64,000 nt of DNA from CAISIP01 sp038326025 (GCA_038326025.1 JBBQJP010000021.1:9310-73309); one strand, 5' to 3'; numbered from the stretch's first letter, positions 47,445 to 56,451 are shown. Notes: generated by a model from the sequence alone, not told the origin. Numbers and translations: made by a program.

Positions 47445-48383
47445 TCAGGCAGCCGCCGTGCCGATGGCGTCACCAGCGCAGTCCTGCGCGATGCGCACCG
47501 ACAGGCTGCCCCATTCCTGGCCCTGTCCGTCGACCAGCGCGGCCACATGGCGACCGGGAGCGGATTGTTCGCACAGGGCCAGTCGCACATGCACATGGCC
47601 TGGCTCGCTGTACACGACCACATCGCCGGGACCGGCGGCGCCGGCTCCCTCGCACGACCATTTGGCGTGCAGCGCAGCAAGGTCGGCACCCGGCTCCAGC
47701 GACACCGCCATCTCGGCCGGCTGACGTGCAACGCATTCGACCGTGATCTTGGCACGCGGACCCGTCGCGCTGGCGGGCGCTGCAGGCGACGCTGCAGATG
47801 GGGCTGCAGACGTCGCCGCAGATGCCGCTTCGGTGGCACCGGCCGGCGCGCCCGGCGCGGATGGCCAGCCGGCGGCCTGTCCCGCCATCGGGGCCATCGG
47901 GGCCAGGCTATCGGCCCAGGCGCGCAACAACAGCACCCACGGCACGGCCATCGACGACGCGGCCTGTCCCAGCGGACCCGCCAGGTTCTGCGCCCACGCG
48001 CCGGCCGCGTCGGCGGCAAATCCGGGGTTGGCATATCCGGGGCCGGCAGATCCGAAGCCAGGCGGCGAAAAACGCTGCGCCGCTTCCTGGCCACGGCGCA
48101 TGTACTCGTCGATCACCTGATAGGCGGTGTTGACGCCGCGCTCGACAAAACCCTGCATCGTGGCCTCGGCCGCGCCGCTCATGGCGCGACTGGTATCCAG
48201 GCTCTGGCGTACCGCAGCGCCCATACCCGACCCCAGCGCCGCGCCGAGCGCTCCGTTCAAGGCCGCGCCCATCGAGGGTGGCAGGCCCAGCGGCGGGCGC
48301 CGCTCCGGCGCCTGCCGATGCGGTGCGGGACGCCGGACGCGGGTACTGTCGTCGGCTTCGGTTTCAGCTTCATTCATCGGCAA
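47445..48383 (-). CDS. Unrecognised protein with phasin-like helical centre
   Basis: 312 residues. A Pro/Arg-rich N-terminus is followed by Gly/Ala-rich GAALNGALGAALGSGMG and an amphipathic helical part (TMQGFVERGVNTAYQVIDEY). Then come a Gly/Pro/Ala-rich stretch and AWAQNLAGPLGQAASSMAV, similar to granule-associated phasins. An Ala-rich linker leads to a C-terminal beta domain (residues about 225-305; KITVECVARQPAEMAVSLEP, HVHVRLALCEQSAPGRHVAA). No family was recognised. The layout suggests a structural or scaffold protein, perhaps on lipid or granule surfaces. Confidence 0.55.
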   Translation of the reverse strand: MPMNEAETEADDSTRVRRPAPHRQAPERRPPLGLPPSMGAALNGALGAALGSGMGAAVRQSLDTSRAMSGAAEATMQGFVERGVNTAYQVIDEYMRRGQEAAQRFSPPGFGSAGPGYANPGFAADAAGAWAQNLAGPLGQAASSMAVPWVLLLRAWADSLAPMAPMAGQAAGWPSAPGAPAGATEAASAATSAAPSAASPAAPASATGPRAKITVECVARQPAEMAVSLEPGADLAALHAKWSCEGAGAAGPGDVVVYSEPGHVHVRLALCEQSAPGRHVAALVDGQGQEWGSLSVRIAQDCAGDAIGTAAA

Positions 48384-48445
48384 TCCTCTGATGGGCCATG
48401 TGAAATGGAATCGTGTCGTACGCGGTCAATGGACGGCCCTGCGTA

Positions 48446-50614
48446 TCATGGATGGTCGTAGCCCACGATGTCTTCGAGCGCCGGCAGGCGCGAGATCGCG
48501 TGTGCCGCCAGGCGCCCCGAGATCACTGCCGACTCGATGCAGCCGGTGTCCAGGCCGGTGGCGGTCCAGTCGCCGGCGATGGTCAGGTTGTCGAACGACA
48601 TGTCCAGCGGTGACAGGCGGTAGGCCGGGCTGCCGGGAAGCGACAGCACATAGCGGTCGCTGGCATTGACATTGGCCGTCCAGTACTGGCTGTCGAAGGC
48701 GCGTTCGTCGGCCGCGGTGCGGCCGGCGTCGACGCTTGCGTCGGCCGCCACCAGCAGCTCCCACCGAAAACCGCCGTGCGCATGCCGGGCCTGGGGCCAG
48801 AGTGCGCTGACATCGCGGTCCAGAAAATGCACCGCATTGGCCCGCACCTGCTGGTGCTGCTGCTGGTGGAACTGGCGGCCATCGGTACCGGCCCGGTCCA
48901 CATCCGGCAGGACACTGCAGAAATAGGCAATCGACTTCACCGGTTCGGCCAGGCATTCCTCGGGGATCAGGTGGCGCATGTCGGCCCAGGTGTCGAAGGG
49001 CTCGACGAAGCCCGACAGGTTGACCGCCGGATGCGGCCAGCCCAGCGTGACCATGTCCTCGCGCATCCATACCTGAAAGGCCTGGGTCGGCACAGTCTTC
49101 ACATAACTGACCATGTCGCGCCAGCGCGGCTCGCGCGCGATCAGTTCGCCGGCCACCTGCGGCAGTGCGCCGACGCTGACGCCCAGCACGACCAGGTCGA
49201 AATCGCGCGCCACGTCCATGCGCACGCTGCGCACCCGGCGCAGGTCCCAGTCGGCCTCGAAGGCTCGGCCCTCGGCGCGCAGCGCGTCGCCGTCCTGCAG
49301 TTGCGCATAGTCGGGCTGCGACGGCCAGCATGACACGCCCTGCACATCGACCAGGGGCTGATAGGGCCGTCCGTCCAGCACCTCGGCCTGCAGGTCGAAA
49401 TGCATGGACTGCACGTGCGGCACCACGCCCGCACGGGCGGGCGACACCGACAGGTCGCGCAGGCGATGGAAAAAGGAAAACTTGACGCCGCGCGCGCGCA
49501 GCACCTGGTACAGCGGCGCGAACACCACGTCGCCCATGCCCGCGCTCATGCTGTAGAACAGTGCGCCGCGGTAAGTGAAGAACATGCGCATCGCGCCGCG
49601 CAGCGCCACGCCCGCAGCCAGCCGCGGGCGCTCGACGTCGCCATCCTCGAAGGCGAATGCCAGGTCGTAGATGCCGCGCATGAAGCCCGACTGCAAGGAG
49701 GCCTCGGACGCGCCATTGGCGCGCAGCCAGTCGCGCCAGTCATGCGCGTTGATCGCGTCGAAGCCGCGCGGATCGAAGGCCAGCCCCTGCAACGTGGCGC
49801 CGCGCAGGATGGCCAGGATCAGGTCGATCACCTGCCAAATGCGGCGCAGCTCCACATCCTCGGCAACCAGCATCTCGATGCGCTGGCGCGCAGCGCCTGC
49901 CAGCGACTCGATCACTTGCAACAGCGCCGCGCTGCCCTCACGCAGCATCTGCGGCACCCAGGCATCGACGGCCTGCAGCAGCATTTCACTGGCCTGGGCA
50001 ATCGCGGCCGCGCCGGACAGGTGGCCATAACGCAGCACGGTCTCGACGGCCGCACCGGCCGCCTGCGGTCCGCTGCGCGTCCCCGTCCCGTCAGGTGGCG
50101 CAGGCGCGGGTTGCGGCCGCTCCCGTGCGCCGGCCGAACGCACCAATTCGGTCACCAGCAGCGCCGACTGCTTCAGATAGGCCACTACCGTGAACGGGCT
50201 GCCCTGGCTGGCGGGATCGCCCGGCTCGCCAGCTCCCGGTGGAAAATGCGCGCGCCAGAAGCTCCAGTCATCGCCCATGCGATCGGCCACCGCCACATCG
50301 GCCGCCGGCTTGAACGCGTCGCGCCAGTCCTGGAAGCGCTGCTCCGGGTGCAGCGCCTGCCGCTCGGCATAACAGGCGCGCATCAGCGCAAATGCGTTCT
50401 CGTAGAAACCCATCCACAGGTGCAGGCCGTGTTCCTCGATGCGCTGCGATGCGCCCCGCCCCGAGGCGCCCTTGCCGCCGAGCCGCCAGCCCAGCTGGTA
50501 GACCGTGATGTCATAGCGCCCGCCGTGCTCGGGGCGGCTCAGTTCGAAGGCGGTGGTCAGGCTCGCGCATCCGCCACCGACCACCGCGACCCGAATCGGC
50601 TCGTCGCCGCTCAT
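48446..50614 (-). CDS. FAD/NAD(P)-dependent oxidoreductase, phytoene-desaturase-like
   Basis: 722 residues. The N-terminal dinucleotide-binding motif VAVVGGGCASLTTAFEL is followed by VYQLGWRLGGKGASGR and EEHGLHLWMGFYENAF, as in carotenoid/squalene desaturase-like amine oxidases. The C-terminus has the second FAD motif LTIAGDWTATGLDTGCIESA. It is longer than usual phytoene desaturases (about 500), with an extra helical insertion at about 120-290. It starts by overlapping the IspH-type gene by 4 bp. It probably desaturates or oxidises an isoprenoid product; the substrate is unknown. Confidence 0.82.
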   Translation of the reverse strand: MSGDEPIRVAVVGGGCASLTTAFELSRPEHGGRYDITVYQLGWRLGGKGASGRGASQRIEEHGLHLWMGFYENAFALMRACYAERQALHPEQRFQDWRDAFKPAADVAVADRMGDDWSFWRAHFPPGAGEPGDPASQGSPFTVVAYLKQSALLVTELVRSAGARERPQPAPAPPDGTGTRSGPQAAGAAVETVLRYGHLSGAAAIAQASEMLLQAVDAWVPQMLREGSAALLQVIESLAGAARQRIEMLVAEDVELRRIWQVIDLILAILRGATLQGLAFDPRGFDAINAHDWRDWLRANGASEASLQSGFMRGIYDLAFAFEDGDVERPRLAAGVALRGAMRMFFTYRGALFYSMSAGMGDVVFAPLYQVLRARGVKFSFFHRLRDLSVSPARAGVVPHVQSMHFDLQAEVLDGRPYQPLVDVQGVSCWPSQPDYAQLQDGDALRAEGRAFEADWDLRRVRSVRMDVARDFDLVVLGVSVGALPQVAGELIAREPRWRDMVSYVKTVPTQAFQVWMREDMVTLGWPHPAVNLSGFVEPFDTWADMRHLIPEECLAEPVKSIAYFCSVLPDVDRAGTDGRQFHQQQHQQVRANAVHFLDRDVSALWPQARHAHGGFRWELLVAADASVDAGRTAADERAFDSQYWTANVNASDRYVLSLPGSPAYRLSPLDMSFDNLTIAGDWTATGLDTGCIESAVISGRLAAHAISRLPALEDIVGYDHP

Positions 50615-51624
50615 CCACGCCCCCCGACCTGCCGGCCATCGTTGATGGCTGAGCCCGGGGTTGCCAGCGTGTCAGGGGCCGGCTGACCGTCTTGGCGAAG
50701 TGGGCGGGGCAGGTTGAACACGATTTGTTCGGCCTTGCCGAAATTCTCGACATCGCTGCCCGGCCACCAGTCGCACAACTGGTCGACGACTCCCTCGACC
50801 AGCGTCTCGGGCACCGATGCGCCCGATGTCAGGCCGACCACATCGCAGCCTTCGAGCCAGTCGCGCTGCAGGTCGGCGGCCGACGCGACCCGATGCGCCG
50901 GCCGCCCGCATTGTCCGACGAGTTCGAGCAGGCGCATGGTGTTGGAACTATGCGCCGCACCCACCACCAGCACCACCTGCGAACGCCCGGCCAGTTCGCG
51001 TGCGGCAATCTGGCGGTTTTGAGTGGCGTAACAGATGTCGTCCTGCCGGGGCCCCAGGATGGCCGGGAAGCGGCGCTGGAGCACGCTCAGGATGCGCGCG
51101 GTGTCGTCCACCGACAAGGTGGTCTGCGTCGCATAGGCCAGCTTGTCGGGGTTGCGCACGGTCACAGTCAGCGCCTCCTGCTCGGTGGAGATCAGGTGGA
51201 TCTGCGCATCGCCCTGCCCCGTGAAATGGCCCAGCGTTCCGTCGATTTCGGCGTGGCCGGCGTGGCCGACCAGGATCACGCTGCGACCGGCCCGGCCATG
51301 GCGCGCGACTTCCTGGTGCACCTTGGTCACCAGCGGACAGGTGGCATCGATCGCGCGCAGCCCGAGCAAACGGGCCTGCTCCGTCACGTCGCGCGACACG
51401 CCGTGCGCGCTGAAGATGACCCGGGCGTTGGCGGGCACATCTGCCAGTTCCTCGACAAACCGCGCGCCGCGCGCGCGCAGCCGGTCGACGACGTGGCGGT
51501 TGTGCACGATCTCGTGGCGCACGTAGACCGGCTGGCCAAACGCATCGAGGGCACGCTCGACAATCTGAACCGCGCGTTCGACGCCGGCGCAAAACCCGCG
51601 TGGATTGGCGATCACGATGTGCAT
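50611..51624 (-). CDS. ispH: 4-hydroxy-3-methylbut-2-enyl diphosphate reductase (IspH/LytB-type)
   Basis: 337 residues. The three [4Fe-4S] cysteines are visible: PRGFCAGVERAV (Cys12), IDATCPLVTKVH (about Cys96) and DDICYATQNRQ. HG and GHAGHAEIDGTLG carry the conserved His and Glu, and VGAAHSSNTMRL and LTSGASVPETLV the substrate-binding Ser/Asn. It makes IPP and DMAPP in the MEP pathway. The start is at 51624 (MHIVIANPRGF). It is first gene of the island operon and probably a second, accessory copy, because core ispH normally lies elsewhere; the host copy is outside the window. Confidence 0.92.
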   Translation of the reverse strand: MHIVIANPRGFCAGVERAVQIVERALDAFGQPVYVRHEIVHNRHVVDRLRARGARFVEELADVPANARVIFSAHGVSRDVTEQARLLGLRAIDATCPLVTKVHQEVARHGRAGRSVILVGHAGHAEIDGTLGHFTGQGDAQIHLISTEQEALTVTVRNPDKLAYATQTTLSVDDTARILSVLQRRFPAILGPRQDDICYATQNRQIAARELAGRSQVVLVVGAAHSSNTMRLLELVGQCGRPAHRVASAADLQRDWLEGCDVVGLTSGASVPETLVEGVVDQLCDWWPGSDVENFGKAEQIVFNLPRPLRQDGQPAPDTLATPGSAINDGRQVGGRG

Positions 51625-52178
51625 GAAAGAATCACCTCCCGACTTCGCTGTCATCTGCATGCAAGCAGCGCAGGCCACCGGCATGACTGGCGCGGCAAGC
51701 GAACGCCGGCGCGACCGGATCCTACGATCAACTCTAACACGCGGTCAACGAATTCAGGGGGAGCAAAGCACCAACGCATGCGCCGCAAGATCGCTGCATC
51801 GTCGGAATCGCCATCGCCATCGCCGTCGCTGGCCGTACGCAATGGATCGATCGGCCATCCGAACCAGGACTTGTCTGCATCGCCATCTGCAGCAACAGAC
51901 AACCATGGCATCCGGATCAGGATGCCCGTTCGCGGGTTACCGCCAGGCACGGGCCGGCGCCACGGCCACCGCGATCTTGGGACCGGTGTCGCGCCACAAC
52001 CGCCGCATCCCTGGCAGCCCGGAATGCTTCTTGTCAAAGGTCGCGAGCGGCCCAGGTCGAGAACGATAAGCTGTTGCCGCCCTATCCCACGGCATACCAG
52101 ACGCTCTGGGCCTGGTCGGGAACTTGCGTGCGATGGCATCGGTGAGCAGCTTGAGGTGCACCGGGTCCTGCGCAGCAT
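51625..52178. other. Promoter region of the isoprenoid-like operon and decayed DNA
   Basis: 554 bases without a recognised gene. The first 100 bases should hold the leftward promoter of the ispH operon, though no clear consensus was found. Near 51800-51830 there is a short TCGCCA/TCGCCG run. On the minus strand frames around 51950-52140 look like shifted debris of one gene, not identified. Confidence 0.4.
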
Positions 52179-52293
52179 CTACCACCTGGCGACACCAGGG
52201 CTGGCGGCATTGGCCAAGCGGGCGTCGATCTACAAGGACGAGAAGTTCTCCGACCACGCGCCGCTGACGATCGCATATGACGTAAAGCTTTGA
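52179..52293 (+). repeat. Exonuclease 3'-end repeat, copy 3 (orphan)
   Basis: 115 bp from CTACCACCTGGCGACACC to TGA, encoding YHLATPGLAALAKRAS ... FSDHAPLTIAYDVKL. 33 of 37 residues match copy 0, the closest of the orphan copies. The bases before it (CTGCGCAGCAT) are not exonuclease sequence. Confidence 0.95.
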
Positions 52294-52413
52294 CGACAGG
52301 CCGGTTCGACCCATGTTCGGATACGACCTCTTCGCTCTGTCGTGGACCACCCGATGTCGGTGGAGCAATGGAGGGCGATCCGTACCGACCTGGCACGCAC
52401 GATCCGCATGGAC

Positions 52414-52860
52414 CTACAGTGGCAGAGCGGCCGCGCCGGCCAGGCAACTGATGCTGGCCACCAGTGTTAGCCTGAGGCGCATCGGCAGCCAGCCGCGCAG
52501 CCGACAGCGCGGATACAGCACGCTATCCACTGCAAAACACGCCCATAACAACGCCGCCATCAACAACAACCCGGGCGCCTGACCCAGCAGCAGGGCCGCC
52601 CAGCCAAGCAGGCCGGGCACCACGCCCCAGAGCAGAGACGTCACGGGCGGGGAAGGCCACTCGCGCATCGCCAGGCCCCAGTGCAGGGCCCCCAAGAAGC
52701 TGACGATGCTCGTCCCCTAACCTAGCAAGGCCAGGCTGACCAACGGTGCGTCACCGGGCCTTGCCACCCAAAGCACGGCTGCCAGGCCCACGCACGGAAT
52801 CAATCCGCCGAAGCCCAGTCGGCTGGCCCAAGGCGACGGGCCAGTCCTGTCCGCTGTCAT
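52414..52860 (-). pseudogene. DUF3429 family membrane protein, interrupted by an in-frame amber codon
   Basis: From ATG 52860 the frame reads MTADRTGPSPWASRLGFGGL then VSLALLG, a TAG stop, and in the same frame GTSIVSFLGALHWGLAMREW and further membrane helices to 52414. The expected family sequence at the stop is usually Gly-Tyr-Gly, so a Tyr codon has probably become TAG. Otherwise the gene is full length (about 148 codons). A sequencing error or readthrough cannot be excluded. Confidence 0.75.
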
Positions 52861-53036
52861 CGGTTTGCGTCCTCGTCCTCGGGTTCCGGCTCGGGCTCGA
52901 GTGCCTTCACTTCCGACGGGTTGCCCGCGGCGTGGAAACCCATGTCTTCGCCATTCCACTGCTGGCCACACCAGCAACGGCCGCCGGTGTCGATGATGCA
53001 GGTGCCGCTGCCGCAGCAGCGAGGGTCTTGGCTCAT
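52857..53036 (-). CDS. Small cysteine-rich protein
   Basis: 59 residues: MSQDPRCCGSGTCIIDTGGR then CWCGQQWNGEDMGF, followed by an acidic Pro/Glu tail. Five closely spaced cysteines suggest metal or iron-sulfur binding. The stop overlaps the DUF3429 start (ATGA), showing tight coupling. Similar short proteins occur beside DUF3429 genes in Burkholderiales as far as recalled; the function is unknown. Confidence 0.7.
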   Translation of the reverse strand: MSQDPRCCGSGTCIIDTGGRCWCGQQWNGEDMGFHAAGNPSEVKALEPEPEPEDEDANR

Positions 53037-53139
53037 TCGTAACTCCTGGAGATCATTTCAAGCCGATTCACGAGTGGCCATGCAGTGGTGAAGCCGCCGT
53101 CCACTGCAATCGCCGGCTCCGTCGGCGAAGGGGTTGCGA

Positions 53140-53571
53140 TCAGCGGGGCGCGCCATTGCCGGGTTTCGGGCGGCAGGGGCCAGGCCGATCCTGGCGCAAG
53201 GCCCAACGCTGCAACGCCGGACGCCAGCGCAGGAAAAGGCGGTAGGTGCGCTCCATGGCCCAGGTCGCACCCGGCAGCCGCCCGGCCCAGGCCAGCCAGC
53301 GCCAGCCGGGCAGCGCGGCCCAAAGCGCCAGAAACGCCTGCGCGCCGCTGAGCAATTCACCTTCGCGACTTCGCACGTGGAATCGCGCCAGCAATTGCGC
53401 GCGTGTAGTGCCAGGTGGCAGCGGCAGTTCGGCGTCGTTGACGTCGGCATAACACACCGGCCTGTGCGGCTGCAAGCCGCGATAGACGCCAATCTCACGC
53501 CGGCAAAGCGGGCACGCGCCGTCATACAGAACGGTCAGGGGCGGCACTTCGTCGACGGGTTCAGTCAACAT
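53140..53571 (-). CDS. DUF393 (DCC family) thiol-disulfide oxidoreductase-like protein
   Basis: 143 residues. The name-giving motif is LTVLYDGACPLCRREIGVY (DxxCPxC) near the N-terminus, followed by SGAQAFLALWAALPGWRWLA typical of the family. Proposed to act on disulfides, but no member has a settled role. About 100 bp separate it from the small cysteine-rich gene downstream. Confidence 0.88.
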   Translation of the reverse strand: MLTEPVDEVPPLTVLYDGACPLCRREIGVYRGLQPHRPVCYADVNDAELPLPPGTTRAQLLARFHVRSREGELLSGAQAFLALWAALPGWRWLAWAGRLPGATWAMERTYRLFLRWRPALQRWALRQDRPGPCRPKPGNGAPR

Positions 53572-53769
53572 TGCGGCACCTCATTGACCGCCGGCAAGTC
53601 GCAGAGCGTGAGAGAACCGGGCTCGAAGGCCGCGCGCGTTGGCGCAGCGCCCAAACCAAGACCACCAAAGGCCCCGCGGTTATCAGCGTCGACGAGCGCA
53701 TCGAAAAAACCGAACGCCGCCGCATGAAGGTAAAGCTGGTCGACAGGCACGACGATCAATGAGCGCACA

Positions 53770-53937
53770 TCAGCCGCCTGCAAGCTTGTGGCGTCGGCAG
53801 GCATCGGAGCAGTACTTCAGCTCGGCCCAGTTCTTCGCCCAGCGCCGACGCCAGCTCATCGCAAGGCCGCAGCCCACGCAGGGCTTGCTCGGCAATGCGG
53901 CCTTGTTGCCGCGGAAACTGGCGCCAGACAGCGTCAC
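53770..53937 (-). CDS. DUF2256 zinc-finger-like small protein
   Basis: About 55 residues from a GTG (53935-53937). The core LPSKPCVGCGLAMSWRRRW then KYCSDACRRHK matches DUF2256, a CxxC...CxxxC protein often found beside photolyase/cryptochrome genes. The frame is open further upstream but that part shadows the HiPIP gene. It lies 26 bp after the HiPIP stop. Confidence 0.75.
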   Translation of the reverse strand: MTLSGASFRGNKAALPSKPCVGCGLAMSWRRRWAKNWAELKYCSDACRRHKLAGG

Positions 53938-53963
53938 AACGCAGCCTGGGCCCAGCCGCGTGT

Positions 53964-54272
53964 TCACGCCTTCTTGGCCCAGGCACTGCACCAGCCCGCA
54001 CCGGCCACCTGCTTGCCAGCGAACAGCGGACAGCCGCCCGCCTTGTCGGTGGTCTTTCCCTGATAGAGAGCGCAATTTGTGCAGTTCTGGGCAGCGGTGT
54101 GTTTCGGGTACTTCTTGGTGTCGGCACGTTTGGTATCGGCGACATAACCGAGGGCGGCGGCCTGCGCGTCGGTTTCGACGACTAGGGCCTGGGCCTGCGC
54201 GCCGGTGGCAAGCGCCGCGCCGGAGGCGGCCAATGTCATGAGAAACACGCGACGGGGTAGAGGTCGTTTCAT
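53964..54272 (-). CDS. High-potential iron-sulfur protein (HiPIP)
   Basis: 102 residues. The N-terminus has a signal with paired basic residues (KRPLPRRVFLMTLAASGAAL, Tat-like) as expected for a folded iron-sulfur cargo. The four cluster cysteines are in NCTNCALYQ, GGCPLFAG and GWCSAW. HiPIPs carry a [4Fe-4S] cluster and act as periplasmic electron carriers, for example to photosynthetic or respiratory reaction centres. It is divergent from the MerR gene across an AT-rich 300-bp region. Confidence 0.9.
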   Translation of the reverse strand: MKRPLPRRVFLMTLAASGAALATGAQAQALVVETDAQAAALGYVADTKRADTKKYPKHTAAQNCTNCALYQGKTTDKAGGCPLFAGKQVAGAGWCSAWAKKA

Positions 54273-54572
54273 GGGGAACTCCTTGGATGGGTGATATGAA
54301 AGGGTGATGCGTGACGTGGAAAGAGGAGCCGAACAAGTGTCAAGAGCGGGTCACGCGACCAGGCGCCGGGTGGCGCGGCAGCAGCGGCGCACGCGCATTT
54401 GCACCAACTGCAAAGCCGGCACGGCCCGCAAGATGATCGTCCGATTTCAGATTTTTGCTGGATGCCATGTGAAGGATGATACATTTTTTTGAGTCATCTT
54501 GAGTTCAATTGTATTATTTTTGCAGAGTAAGTTTTATAATACGCTTCAAATACTCTTCAAATCAGTGTCAAT
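54273..54572. promoter_or_regulatory. Divergent AT-rich promoter region between HiPIP and MerR genes
   Basis: 300 bases, strikingly AT-rich from about 54470 on. TATAAT at 54535-54540 is a perfect -10 for the rightward MerR gene, 33 bases before its ATG; no consensus -35 was seen at 17 bp, as expected for a regulated promoter. TTGAGTTCAATTG near 54500 is a possible operator. Confidence 0.5.
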
Positions 54573-55751
54573 ATGAAGAACAGCAAGCCATCGCTGCCAC
54601 CAACCCGACAACCGACGGAAGTGGAGAATCCATCGTTCCTGCGCAGCGGCGCTGTTGCGCGCATGCTGCGCATGCCAGTGGCGACGCTGCGCGTCTGGGA
54701 GCGCCGCTACAGGCTGACACAGCCCGGGCTGTCGCCGAGCGGTCAGCGTCTCTACTCTGCCGACGACGTTCGGAGGCTGGTACTGCTCAAGCAGCTGACG
54801 GACCTCGGTCACGCGATAGGGAGCCTGGCGCCACTGGACATGCCGCAGCTGCAGCGCGTGGCGTCCACGCACGCGCAAGCGCGCTCAGCCACACAAAGAG
54901 TCGAGCACCCGGAGGTGGCCCAGGTGCCACCGATTCGCGCCTGGCGGCTCGCCGTCATTGGCGCGGCGCTGGGCAGCAGGTTGCGGCGGCCGGCGCTGTT
55001 GCGCCGGCTTGGTCAGCCGGTCGTGCTGCTTGGGCCGTTCGAAGACGCAACGCAGGCCGCCGCCGCATTGCAAAGCACGGACCTGGATGCCTTGCTCGTC
55101 CACGAACCGCAGCTGCACGACGGCTGGTTGGCTTCCATCGAAGCTGCGGCGCCGGCCTTTGTGGGGGTTCCGAAAGCGGTGCTCTACGGCTTTGCTGCCG
55201 ACCCCGTGTGCGACGCATTGGCAGCAGGGGGCACAGCCTTGCTGCGCGAACCGCAGCCGGATGTGGTTGTGGCGCAATGGCTGCAAAGCCTGTCCTTGGC
55301 GACCATGGCGTCGCGGCCCGCGGCGGGCAAGCCGGCGCCTTCGACCGGGCCCGTGCCGCCGCGCCGCTGGGACGATGCGGCTCTGGCCGACTTCGCGGGC
55401 CTTTCGACGACGATAGCCTGCGAGTGTCCACGCCACGTGGCCGAGCTGCTCGTGCAGCTGTCGCACTTCGAGGCCTACAGCGCCGAGTGTGGGCACCGCA
55501 ACGCAGCCGACGCCGAGCTGCACGCCTACTTGCGGCAAGTCACGGCCGCTTCGCGCGCCCGCTTCGAGGCGGCACTGGAGCATGTGGCCCTGCACGAAGG
55601 CCTGTTGTTGCCTGCATCGCCGAGGCAGAAAGACACGGCTATGGCACCAAACGCGCAGCGCGCCAAGGTCCTGGCTGCCGCGAGGCCGCGCCGTCCGCCC
55701 AGAGCCGAGGCAGAAAAAGCGCCGGATGCTGATATCGATGGCAGCCTGTGA
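54573..55751 (+). CDS. MerR-family transcriptional regulator with large C-terminal domain
   Basis: 392 residues. The MerR winged helix lies at about 25-90: LRSGAVARMLRMPVATLRVW then ERRYRLTQPGLSPSGQRLYS. The large C-terminal domain (about 110-370) resembles a B12-binding-type layout (VVLLGPFEDATQAAAALQS, ALLVHEPQLHDGW) in MerR/LitR/CarH-like light regulators, but no clear DxHxxG cobalamin motif is present, so photosensing by B12 is doubtful. It is divergent from HiPIP and upstream of the SOUL gene; together with DUF2256 this is reminiscent of light or singlet-oxygen stress loci. Confidence 0.8.
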   Translation: MKNSKPSLPPTRQPTEVENPSFLRSGAVARMLRMPVATLRVWERRYRLTQPGLSPSGQRLYSADDVRRLVLLKQLTDLGHAIGSLAPLDMPQLQRVASTHAQARSATQRVEHPEVAQVPPIRAWRLAVIGAALGSRLRRPALLRRLGQPVVLLGPFEDATQAAAALQSTDLDALLVHEPQLHDGWLASIEAAAPAFVGVPKAVLYGFAADPVCDALAAGGTALLREPQPDVVVAQWLQSLSLATMASRPAAGKPAPSTGPVPPRRWDDAALADFAGLSTTIACECPRHVAELLVQLSHFEAYSAECGHRNAADAELHAYLRQVTAASRARFEAALEHVALHEGLLLPASPRQKDTAMAPNAQRAKVLAAARPRRPPRAEAEKAPDADIDGSL

Positions 55752-55800
55752 CATCTCACCTGCCCCTGAACTACCGTACTCCTTGACCGACTCCCAGACC

Positions 55801-56406
55801 ATGCGCCATTTCCTCCTCTTTCTCACACTCGCCGCCATGCCCATGCTCAGCCACGCGATCGAAGAACCCGACTACGAGGTCATCCGGAAATTCGACAATG
55901 TGGAGTTACGCCACTATGCGCCCTACGTCGTGGCCGAGGTGGTGCTTGACACGCCGGCCGACGAAGCGGGCAGCAAGGCTTTCCCCATCCTGGCCGGCTA
56001 CATCTTCGGCAAGAACAAAGGCGAGAAGACATTCGCGATGACGGCGCCGGTGACGCAGACCGCCGCGCCGATACGCATGGACATGACCGCTCCCGTGACC
56101 CAGGCCGCCGTGGCTGGCGGCATGCAGGTGCAGTTCGTTCTGCCCAAGGAGGTGACGCTGGCGACGGCGCCCGAGCCGATCGACCCACGCGTGCAGTTGC
56201 GCCAGGTACCCGCCGGCACCTGGGCAGTCATCCGCTATTCGGGCACCTGGTCCCAGTCGAACTACCTCGAGCACCTGGACGCGTTGAAGGCGGCCCTGCA
56301 AGCGGCGGGTGTTGCCACGCAAGGCGAGCCCGTTTTGGCGCGCTACAACGCGCCCTTCACGCCGTGGTTCATGCGGCGCAACGAGATCTGGCTGGCATTG
56401 CGCTGA
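55801..56406 (+). CDS. Exported SOUL heme-binding family protein
   Basis: 201 residues with signal peptide FLLFLTLAAMPMLSHA. SOUL-domain sequence: YEVIRKFDNVELRHYAPYVV, FAMTAPVTQ, MDMTAPVTQ and WFMRRNEIWLAL at the end. It is a second copy of the family found at 32309-32974, sharing the AMTAPV repeat and the RRNEI ending. It lies 49 bp after the MerR gene and may be its target. Confidence 0.9.
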   Translation: MRHFLLFLTLAAMPMLSHAIEEPDYEVIRKFDNVELRHYAPYVVAEVVLDTPADEAGSKAFPILAGYIFGKNKGEKTFAMTAPVTQTAAPIRMDMTAPVTQAAVAGGMQVQFVLPKEVTLATAPEPIDPRVQLRQVPAGTWAVIRYSGTWSQSNYLEHLDALKAALQAAGVATQGEPVLARYNAPFTPWFMRRNEIWLALR

Positions 56407-56451
56407 CTCCGCTACCGGGCATGTGCCGTGGTCACTGGCGCATAGCGGTCA

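Noticed and set aside
51790..51835. TCGCCA/TCGCCG short tandem run as a functional repeat
   Set aside because: Only a few imperfect units, within the range expected by chance in GC-rich DNA.
51940..52140. Leftward frames with LATFDKKHSGLPG, resembling the end of a PIN-domain (VapC) toxin
   Set aside because: Only one short motif agrees, the frame is interrupted, and no acidic active-site residues were found, so it is listed as decayed DNA.
53565..53804. 79-codon leftward frame between the DUF393 and DUF2256 genes
   Set aside because: No recognisable family, overlap with DUF2256 and no ribosome-binding site; it was not called as a gene.
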